DNA of 13,154 nt from Lachnospiraceae bacterium UBA1251. GTDB lineage: Bacteria; Bacillota; Clostridia; Lachnospirales; Lachnospiraceae. The stretch spans positions 10,643 through 23,796 of the forward strand of contig DBVZ01000065.1 in the NCBI GenBank assembly GCA_002308255.1, given 5' to 3'. A program made the translations under genes and the position numbers. The notes below the pieces were generated by a model, which was not told the origin of the DNA, ran no database searches, and worked only from the letters and a program-made list of their open reading frames with translations. Numbering within the stretch: position 1 is the stretch's first letter; every line of letters begins with the position of its first letter. Below, piece after piece: positions 1-5,767 of this stretch.

Positions 1-180
1 GGTTCGGAAGCGGGCGACATCGATTACAAGGATGCCGCGAAGCTCCGCAGATATGTTTCGGAGAGAGGAAAGATCCTTCCGAGACGTATCACCGGCAACT
101 GCGCAAAGCATCAGCGCGCGCTGACGGTTGCGGTGAAGAGAGCAAGACATCTTGCGATCATGCCGTACGTTCAGGACTGA
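1..180 (+). CDS. rpsR: 30S ribosomal protein bS18, 3' part
   Basis: The first 59 codons visible, ending in TGA, encode the C-terminal two thirds of ribosomal protein S18, a small-subunit protein that binds 16S rRNA in the platform next to S6. Recognisable family signatures are [19 protein letters not shown], then [14 protein letters not shown] and the basic tail [15 protein letters not shown]. The start lies outside the window. In Firmicutes this gene normally follows rpsF and ssb, and the genes downstream here (GdpP-type phosphodiesterase, rplI, dnaB) continue the common order. A strong hairpin terminator follows immediately, so the S6-SSB-S18 transcript probably ends here. The assignment is by recognition of the family sequence and is secure. 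Confidence 0.97.
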   Translation, partial: GSEAGDIDYKDAAKLRRYVSERGKILPRRITGNCAKHQRALTVAVKRARHLAIMPYVQD

Positions 181-192
181 GAAATGAAACGG

Positions 193-231
193 AACACTGC
201 CGTGTCCAGGGATGGCGCGGCAGTGTTTTTT
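193..231 (+). terminator. Rho-independent terminator after rpsR
   Basis: A perfect 10-bp stem (aacactgccg at 193-202 with cggcagtgtt at 218-227) encloses a 15-nt loop and runs into a T tract (226-231). It lies 12 bp after the rpsR stop. It ends only 2 bp before the candidate promoter of the next gene, so the terminator and promoter are packed together. Confidence 0.92.
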
Positions 232-232
232 A

Positions 233-241
233 TGGTATACT
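233..241 (+). promoter_or_regulatory. Candidate extended -10 promoter for the gdpP operon
   Basis: TGGTATACT is an extended -10 element (TGn at 233-235 plus TATACT at 236-241). No convincing -35 is visible 17 bp upstream, where the terminator stem lies. The predicted transcription start, about 7 nt after the hexamer, falls at or next to the A of the ATG at 248. No Shine-Dalgarno sequence is visible before that ATG, so the transcript may be leaderless. The motif is seen directly; its use as a promoter is inferred. Confidence 0.55.
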
Positions 242-247
242 TCTCCT

Positions 248-2290
248 ATGAAAAAAGAAACGCTGTTTAAAGGCAAATATAATATTTATTTCTCGTGGCC
301 GGCCATACTGAGCGTCCTGTGGACAGCAGCCGTGATCTGGCTTTTTTTCGTTAGCCGGAAAGCGGGGGCAATCGCGCTGGTATTTCTTCTCGCCTATGTT
401 GCCGCGGCTGTGTTCCTGTACCGGTACGGACGGAAAAATATCGCTTATGAGATGATCAACTTCGCGGCGTGCTATGACCGCATGGAAAAGGATCTTCTCA
501 TGGATTTTGCGCTGCCGTTCGCGTTTCTCGACAAAGAGGGATTCGTTCTCTGGGTGAATGACGCGTTTTCGGAGCAGATCAGTCCGGAGAATGCGGTGGG
601 AAAGAACATTTCCAGGATCATTCCCGAACTCGTGAGGAGTGAACTCCCCCGGAAAGAGAACCGGACAGAACTCGCATTTTCCTATCACGACAGCAACTAC
701 CGGGCGGCCATGCAGAAAGCGGATGTCCGGCAGCTTGCGGAAGGTCAGAAGCTCGTGGAAACGGATGAGGAGGATTATCTCATCGCGCTCTATCTCTTTG
801 ATGAGAGCGAACTCCACCGTCAGTACCGGATCAACGAGGAAAACAAGATCGTTGTCGGCATCATCGCGATCGATAACTACGACGAGGCGCTGGAGAGCGT
901 CGAGGAGGTCCGCAGATCTCTTCTTCTTGCCCTGATCGACCGGCGGGTCACCAAGTATTTTGCGGAGTTTGACGGTGTCCTTCGAAAGGTGGACCGGGAA
1001 CACTATTTCTTCATTGTCAGAAAAACAAAATATGAAGAGATGAAAGAAGGCAGATTCAGCCTTCTTGAAGATGTCAAGGATGTCAAGATCGGCAATGAGA
1101 TGTCGATCACACTCTCCATGGGGCTCGGACTCAATCAGGGCTCTTTCACAAAGGATTCCGAAGCGGCGCAGGCGGCGATCGACATGGCGCTTGCAAGAGG
1201 CGGCGACCAGATCATCATCCGTGACAACGAAAAAGTGACTTTCTTCGGCGGACGGACCGGCGCGGTGGAAAAATACACGCGCGTCAAGGCGAGGGTCAAA
1301 GCGCATGCGCTCCGGGAGATCATCAGCACAAAGGAACGCGTCGTGATCATGGGACACAAGATCACGGACGTGGATGCGCTGGGAGCGGGATTCGGCATTT
1401 ACCGGGCTGCGAAGACACTCGGAAAGCCTGCATTTATCCTGATTGACAGGAGCTCCCGGTCGATTCAGCCGATCATTACGGAACTCGCCGGCAGGACCGA
1501 GTATGAAACAGAGCTGTTCATCGACAGGAACCGCGCGAAAGAACTTGTTGACCAGGATACGGTCCTTGTGGTCGTCGATACCAACCGGCCGAGCTATACG
1601 GAATGCAGGGAGCTGCTAGACAAAACGGAAGCGATCGTCGTGCTAGACCATCACCGGCAGGGCGAAGAAGTGATCAAGAATGCGCGGCTTTCCTACATTG
1701 AACCCTATGCCTCTTCCGCCTGTGAAATGGCTTCCGAGATTCTGCAGTATTTCGACGAGGAAGTGAAGCTGAAAAGCTTTGAAGCGGACTGCATGTATGC
1801 CGGCATGGTGGTGGATACGAACAATTTCAATATGCGGACCGGCGTGCGCACATTTGAAGCTGCAGCTTATCTCCGAAGGAACGGGGCGGACATGACGCGT
1901 GTGCGCAAGATGTTCCGGGAAGACCGGCAGGATTATGTCGCCAAAGCAAAGACGATCTCCGAGGCGGAACTCTTTATGGATGCCTTCGCGATCTCGATCT
2001 GCCCGTCGGAAGGGCTCAGCTCGCCGACCATCATCTGCGCACAGGCGGCCAATGAACTGCTCGGGATCATAGGCGTCAAGGCTTCTTTTGTCCTCACGGA
2101 GTACAACGAACTCGTCTATGTCAGCGCGCGGGCGATCGATGAGGTCAACGTGCAGCTGATCATGGAGCGGCTCGGCGGCGGCGGACATATCAATATGGCC
2201 GGCACACAGTTTGAGGGACTCTCGGTCGAGGAGGTCAGGGATCTGATCAAGAAAACGATCCGGGAAATGACGGAGGAAGGAGATATATAA
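248..2290 (+). CDS. gdpP: GdpP-type cyclic-di-AMP phosphodiesterase
   Basis: This 680-aa membrane protein has the full GdpP (YybT) architecture. Two membrane helices lie at about residues 17-35 and 39-58. A PAS-like segment follows ([17 protein letters not shown]), then a degenerate GGDEF domain in which the signature is replaced by [11 protein letters not shown]. The catalytic part is DHH/DHHA1: [11 protein letters not shown] with H370, D374 and D376, VVVDTN, the DHH triad at 467-469, and GGGGH ending at H647. Family members hydrolyse c-di-AMP to pApA at the inner membrane face and affect potassium, osmotic and cell-wall homeostasis. The length is close to the usual ~655 aa. ATG 248 (MKKETLFKG) is preferred to the in-frame ATG at 212, because the latter lies inside the rpsR terminator. 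The stop overlaps the rplI start by one base, so the genes are translationally linked. Confidence 0.93.
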   Translation: MKKETLFKGKYNIYFSWPAILSVLWTAAVIWLFFVSRKAGAIALVFLLAYVAAAVFLYRYGRKNIAYEMINFAACYDRMEKDLLMDFALPFAFLDKEGFVLWVNDAFSEQISPENAVGKNISRIIPELVRSELPRKENRTELAFSYHDSNYRAAMQKADVRQLAEGQKLVETDEEDYLIALYLFDESELHRQYRINEENKIVVGIIAIDNYDEALESVEEVRRSLLLALIDRRVTKYFAEFDGVLRKVDREHYFFIVRKTKYEEMKEGRFSLLEDVKDVKIGNEMSITLSMGLGLNQGSFTKDSEAAQAAIDMALARGGDQIIIRDNEKVTFFGGRTGAVEKYTRVKARVKAHALREIISTKERVVIMGHKITDVDALGAGFGIYRAAKTLGKPAFILIDRSSRSIQPIITELAGRTEYETELFIDRNRAKELVDQDTVLVVVDTNRPSYTECRELLDKTEAIVVLDHHRQGEEVIKNARLSYIEPYASSACEMASEILQYFDEEVKLKSFEADCMYAGMVVDTNNFNMRTGVRTFEAAAYLRRNGADMTRVRKMFREDRQDYVAKAKTISEAELFMDAFAISICPSEGLSSPTIICAQAANELLGIIGVKASFVLTEYNELVYVSARAIDEVNVQLIMERLGGGGHINMAGTQFEGLSVEEVRDLIKKTIREMTEEGDI

Positions 2291-2739
2291 TGAAAGTACT
2301 TCTGCTCGCGGATGTGAAAGGAAAAGGAAAAAAGGGTGAACTGATCACTGTCGCGGACGCATACGGGAGAAACGTGCTGATCGCGAAAGGACTCGGTGTG
2401 GAGGCAAATGCCGCCAATCTGAATGACTATAAACTGAAAAAACAGAACCAGGAGAAAGTGGCGGCGGAAAACCTTGCCAACGCGAAAAAACTGGCTTCTG
2501 AGATCGAAGGCAAAAAGATCCTGATCCCGATCAAGGTCGGGGAAGGCGGACGCGCGTTCGGATCGGTCTCCACAAAGGAGATCGCGGAAGAGGCGAAAAA
2601 ACAGCTGGGTCTTTCCGTGGATAAGAAAAAGATCGTGCTGCCGACGCCGATCAAGGAGCTCGGAAAATTTGAAGTGCCGCTCAAACTTCATCCGGAAGTG
2701 ACGGCAAAGCTTGCCGTCGAGGTCACGGAGCGTAAATAA
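2290..2739 (+). CDS. rplI: 50S ribosomal protein bL9
   Basis: The 149-aa product is ribosomal protein L9, which binds 23S rRNA near the base of the L1 stalk and helps maintain translational fidelity. The N-terminal domain shows the family hallmark [19 protein letters not shown] followed by [18 protein letters not shown] charged linker helix (about residues 40-75) leads to the C-terminal domain, with [19 protein letters not shown] and a terminal [10 protein letters not shown]. Length is normal for the family. A strong ribosome site (GGAGGAAGGAG) lies inside the end of gdpP, whose TAA shares its last A with this ATG. dnaB begins two bases after the stop. This is the usual Firmicute gdpP-rplI-dnaB arrangement. 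Confidence 0.98.
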   Translation: MKVLLLADVKGKGKKGELITVADAYGRNVLIAKGLGVEANAANLNDYKLKKQNQEKVAAENLANAKKLASEIEGKKILIPIKVGEGGRAFGSVSTKEIAEEAKKQLGLSVDKKKIVLPTPIKELGKFEVPLKLHPEVTAKLAVEVTERK

Positions 2740-2741
2740 AC

Positions 2742-4097
2742 ATGGATGAAACACTGATCAAACGGATCCCTCCCCATGATACCGATGCCGAAAAAGCGGT
2801 GATCGGGGCGATGCTGATGAGCCGTACCGCGGTCGTGACGGCGGTGGAGACGCTGCGCCCCGAAGACTTTTACGGGCAGCAGTACGGGGTCATCTTTGAC
2901 GCGATGCGGGAGATGTATGATGAGAACCGGCCGATCGATGTCATCACACTGAACGCGAAGCTGAAAGAGAAAAACCTGTCTCCGGAGCTGTCCGGACCCG
3001 ATGTCATCCGGGAGATCGTGACAGCCGTACAGACGTCGGCAAATGTCGCCTCTTACGCGCAGATCGTCCGTGAAAAAGCGATCCTGCGCAGGCTCATCCG
3101 GACGGCGCAGGATATTGAAAATGACTGTTTCCTGGAAGTGAAGACCACGGATACGATCCTCGACGAGACGGAAAAAAATATTTTCAGCGTCATGCAGCAG
3201 AAGCCCGTGGAGGATTATAAGAGCGCACGAGAGATCGTCCTCGATACGCTCGAGAAGATTGAGAACGCTTCCAAGTCGCACAGCCACATCACGGGACTGT
3301 CGACCGGTTTTATCGATCTTGATTATAAAACGGCGGGATTTCAGAATTCCGATCTCATCCTTCTTGCGGCGCGTCCCTCCATGGGAAAAACGGCGCTTGC
3401 CCTGAATATCCTGACCCGGCTGGCTGTTGTGCAGCATGTGCCGGCGGCGATGTTCTCTCTTGAGATGTCCAAAGAACAGCTCATGAACCGTATCCTCGCG
3501 CAGGAATCCCATGTGGATTCCCAGAATATCCGCACGGGCCAGCTGCGGGACGAGGAATGGATGAAGCTTGTAGAAGCCGCGGGGACCGTCAGCGAGTCCA
3601 CCATGATCATCGACGATACACCGGGCATCACGATCTCCGAACTTCGTTCCAAGGCGAGAAAATATAAGCTGGATCACGACATCCGGATCATTTTTATCGA
3701 TTACCTGCAGCTCATGGCCGGCAACGGAAGGACCGACAACCGCCAGCAGGAGATCTCCGATATCTCCCGCGCGCTGAAAGGGCTCGCGAGAGAGCTGAAT
3801 ATTCCGATCGTCGCGCTCTCGCAGCTCAACCGTTCCGTGGAGCAGAGGGAGGACCACCGGCCGATGCTTTCGGATCTGCGTGAATCCGGCGCGATCGAGC
3901 AGGACGCGGACGTCGTGATGTTCATCTACCGCGACGAGTACTACCACAAAGATTCCGAAGAAAAGGGGATCGCGGAGGTGATCGTCGCCAAACAGAGAAA
4001 CGGCGCGATCGGCACCGTCAAGCTGGTGTGGCTGCCGCAGTTCACCAAGTTCGCAAATATGAATACGGAACAGAAAAACGAAAGAAGAAACGGATGA
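2742..4097 (+). CDS. dnaB: Replicative DNA helicase DnaB
   Basis: The 451-aa product is the hexameric helicase that unwinds DNA at the replication fork and recruits primase (called DnaC in Bacillus naming). The N-terminal helical domain opens with PPHDTDAEKAVIGAMLM, the standard family start. The RecA-like motor domain holds Walker A ARPSMGKT (residues 210-217), the conserved FSLEMSKEQLMNR stretch, Walker B IIFIDYLQLM with D320, and the ALSQLNRSVE and SDLRESGAIEQDADVV motifs. There is no intein and the length is typical. The start is two bases after the rplI stop; the closest ribosome-site match (ACGGAG) is about 11 nt away, so translational coupling to rplI is likely. The TGA stop lies inside the left arm of the downstream terminator stem. 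Confidence 0.98.
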   Translation: MDETLIKRIPPHDTDAEKAVIGAMLMSRTAVVTAVETLRPEDFYGQQYGVIFDAMREMYDENRPIDVITLNAKLKEKNLSPELSGPDVIREIVTAVQTSANVASYAQIVREKAILRRLIRTAQDIENDCFLEVKTTDTILDETEKNIFSVMQQKPVEDYKSAREIVLDTLEKIENASKSHSHITGLSTGFIDLDYKTAGFQNSDLILLAARPSMGKTALALNILTRLAVVQHVPAAMFSLEMSKEQLMNRILAQESHVDSQNIRTGQLRDEEWMKLVEAAGTVSESTMIIDDTPGITISELRSKARKYKLDHDIRIIFIDYLQLMAGNGRTDNRQQEISDISRALKGLARELNIPIVALSQLNRSVEQREDHRPMLSDLRESGAIEQDADVVMFIYRDEYYHKDSEEKGIAEVIVAKQRNGAIGTVKLVWLPQFTKFANMNTEQKNERRNG

Positions 4098-4121
4098 GCG
4101 GCTGCTCATCCGTTTCTTCTT
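4082..4121. terminator. Bidirectional terminator between convergent dnaB and the purF paralog
   Basis: A perfect 18-bp stem (aagaagaaacggatgagc, 4082-4099, with its exact complement at 4104-4121) closes on a 4-nt GGCT loop. The left arm contains the last codons and TGA of dnaB. On the plus strand TTTCTTCTT forms part of the right arm. On the minus strand the stem runs into TTTCTTCTTTCGTTTTTC. It lies between two converging genes, so it probably ends transcripts from both. Confidence 0.88.
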
Positions 4122-4142
4122 CCGCCAAAATCAGATGGAATA

Positions 4143-5564
4143 CTATTCTTTTCCGTTCCAGCAGTACGTGCAAAGCCTGCACGGATCCACTCCCACTGCC
4201 TCGATCATATCGTCAAGCCGGTTGTAATGCAGCGTCGTAAAGTTCAGCTCCCGGCGGATCTCCTCAAGCATAGCCGCATATTCCGGGGAATCCGGATCCG
4301 TATACTTCCCGATCTTTTCTTCGGGGATATCCGAGGTGCCTTCCAGCCGCTTCATCATTCTGCGGGCGATCAGCTCCATTTCCGAAGTGGACCGCGAAAA
4401 GCTCAGATATTTGCAGCCGTACACGATCGGCGGACAGGCCGGCCGGACGTGGCATTCTTTCGCTCCGTTCGCGAACAGGAATTCCGTCTTATCGTTCAGC
4501 TGGGTGCCCCGGACGATGGAATCATCGATGAGGATGAGCCGTTTGCCCTCTACCATATCCGGGATCGGGATCAGCTTCATGCGCGCGATAAAATCCCGTT
4601 TGCTCTGGACGGTCGGCATGAAAGAGCGGGGCCACGTCGGGGTATATTTGATGAAGGGCCGGTTGTACGGAATGCCCGATGTGTTGGAATACCCGATCGC
4701 GTGCGCGATGCCCGAATCGGGAATGCCGGCAACGGAGTCTGCGGAGACCGTTCCGCGCGCTATATCGCGCCTTGCAAGGGCGGCGCCGCAGTTGTTCCTC
4801 ATTTTTTCGACGCTGATGCCTTCATAGGATGTGGGCGGATATCCGTAATAGATCCACAGGAAGGTGCAGATGCGCATTTTGGTCTGTGCGGGATATACGG
4901 TCCGGATCCCGTCCGCCGTCATAAAGATCACTTCTCCGGGGCCGAGTTCCCGCACCGTCTCATATCCGAGATTCAGATAGGAAAAGCTTTCAAAGCATGC
5001 GCACCAGGAATCTTCCTTCCGCCCGACGGCGATCGGGGTGCGGCCGAGAAGATCGCGTGCCGCGTAGATCCCTTTCGGCGTCATGAGAAGAAGGGAGAGG
5101 GAGCCTCGGACCGTTTCCTGCGCGAAGCGGATCCCTTCCTCCAGGGTGTCTGCCTGATTGATGAGGGCGGCGGTCAGTTCGGTCGGGTTGATCTCTCCCC
5201 CGCTCATCTCCAGAAAATGGCTGTGTCCTTTATCAAATACCTGCCTGACAAGCTCGTCCGCATTGTTGATCTTGCCGACGGTAGTGATGGCGAATGTGCC
5301 GTGATGCGAGCGGATCACGATCGGCTGCGGTTCGAAGTCCGAAATGCTTCCGATGCCGAGCGTTCCTTCCATTTCCTGCATATCTCTGTCGAACTTGGTC
5401 CGGAAAGGGGAATTTTCAATGTTGTGAATGGCGCGGTTAAAACCCTTCTTGCCGTAGACGGCCATACCGGCCCGCCTTGTGCCCAGGTGCGAATGATAAT
5501 CCGTTCCGAAAAACAGGTCGAATGTACAGTCCTCTTTCGACGCTACTCCGAAAAAACCTCCCAT
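4143..5564 (-). CDS. PurF-like phosphoribosyltransferase with inactive glutaminase domain
   Basis: This 473-aa protein aligns by eye with amidophosphoribosyltransferase (PurF), which makes phosphoribosylamine from PRPP and glutamine. The C-terminal PRTase half is intact: IPDSGIAHAIGY, the PRPP loop IDDSIVRGT (346-354; D347, D348), and cysteines C233, C384, C462 and C465 where B. subtilis-type PurF binds a 4Fe-4S cluster. C468 makes a CRLCTYC tail. The glutaminase half is degraded. The N-terminus is MGGFFGVAS, with Gly where the catalytic Cys belongs. GHVRYAT-type Arg is replaced in GIGSISDFEPQ, HNGN becomes TVGK, and the SDTE Asp is absent in INPTELT. The flexible PRTase loop also differs (KYTPTWPRSFMP). 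It is therefore probably not a glutamine-dependent PurF; it may use ammonia or another nucleophile, or may act as a sensor. The start is set by AAAGGAGG before ATG 5564; an in-frame ATG at 5591 lacks a good site. Confidence 0.85.
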   Translation of the reverse strand: MGGFFGVASKEDCTFDLFFGTDYHSHLGTRRAGMAVYGKKGFNRAIHNIENSPFRTKFDRDMQEMEGTLGIGSISDFEPQPIVIRSHHGTFAITTVGKINNADELVRQVFDKGHSHFLEMSGGEINPTELTAALINQADTLEEGIRFAQETVRGSLSLLLMTPKGIYAARDLLGRTPIAVGRKEDSWCACFESFSYLNLGYETVRELGPGEVIFMTADGIRTVYPAQTKMRICTFLWIYYGYPPTSYEGISVEKMRNNCGAALARRDIARGTVSADSVAGIPDSGIAHAIGYSNTSGIPYNRPFIKYTPTWPRSFMPTVQSKRDFIARMKLIPIPDMVEGKRLILIDDSIVRGTQLNDKTEFLFANGAKECHVRPACPPIVYGCKYLSFSRSTSEMELIARRMMKRLEGTSDIPEEKIGKYTDPDSPEYAAMLEEIRRELNFTTLHYNRLDDMIEAVGVDPCRLCTYCWNGKE

Positions 5565-5568
5565 GATG

Positions 5569-5576
5569 CCTCCTTT
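5569..5576 (-). promoter_or_regulatory. Ribosome binding site fixing the start of the purF paralog
   Basis: The minus strand reads AAAGGAGG followed by CATC and ATG (5564). The 4-nt spacing is at the short end but the match is nearly complete. It selects the MGGFFGVAS start, which also matches where PurF family proteins begin once the propeptide is removed, over the ATG nine codons upstream. Confidence 0.8.
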
Positions 5577-5651
5577 CGCGGTGATGAGCATACCGGTCTC
5601 TCTACGTTTTTAAATACTAACAAAAAAACAGTGTTCTGAAAAGAGGCTAAA

Positions 5652-5703
5652 ATGTTACCAAATTCTTAAAAAAGTTGCAAAAATATTAAGAATGCGCTAA
5701 TAT
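5652..5703. promoter_or_regulatory. Mirrored divergent promoter around a shared palindromic TTGCAA
   Basis: TTGCAA (5675-5680) is its own reverse complement and could serve as -35 on both strands. Rightward, a 17-bp spacer leads to TAATAT (5698-5703). Leftward, a 17-bp spacer leads to TAACAT (5652-5657 on the minus strand). The two -10-like hexamers lie at exactly mirrored positions. Each hexamer matches consensus in only four of six places, so promoter strength is uncertain. Predicted leaders are roughly 58 nt to the hydrolase gene and 80 nt to the purF paralog. Confidence 0.5.
5662..5693. repeat. 32-bp interrupted palindrome, possible operator
   Basis: ATTCTTAA (5662-5669) and TTAAGAAT (5686-5693) are perfect inverted repeats 16 bp apart, centred on the same point as the TTGCAA palindrome (5675-5680). 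Arm centres are 24 bp apart, about two helical turns, which suits a dimeric regulator. The symmetry is seen directly; regulator binding is inferred. Confidence 0.55.
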
Positions 5704-5767
5704 GTAAAAGAATATGGGGTTTTTTATCTTTTTATAAGGGGAATTGTAATTCAGAAAGGATAATATC

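Noticed and set aside
212..247. Upstream ATG 212 as the start of gdpP
   Set aside because: It lies within the loop and stem of the rpsR terminator, upstream of the candidate promoter.
230..1357. A 375-codon minus-strand frame inside gdpP
   Set aside because: The plus strand encodes recognisable GdpP domains throughout. The minus frame has no motif or promoter.
2688..4109. A 473-codon open frame antisense to dnaB
   Set aside because: It mirrors dnaB, has no ribosome site or family motifs, and its His/Arg/Asp-rich composition is typical of an antisense shadow.
4227..5639. A 470-codon open frame antisense to the purF paralog
   Set aside because: It shows no recognisable domain, while the minus-strand frame carries clear PurF motifs and a ribosome site. 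It looks like a shadow produced by the codon bias of the real gene.
5622..5645. Short CAGAACACTG then T-run on the minus strand in the purF paralog leader, like a small terminator
   Set aside because: Only a 3-bp stem can form, far too weak for intrinsic termination.
5741..5752. GAATT-GT-AATTC palindrome just before the hydrolase ribosome site
   Set aside because: Five-bp arms in AT-rich DNA are easily found by chance, and no second copy was seen.
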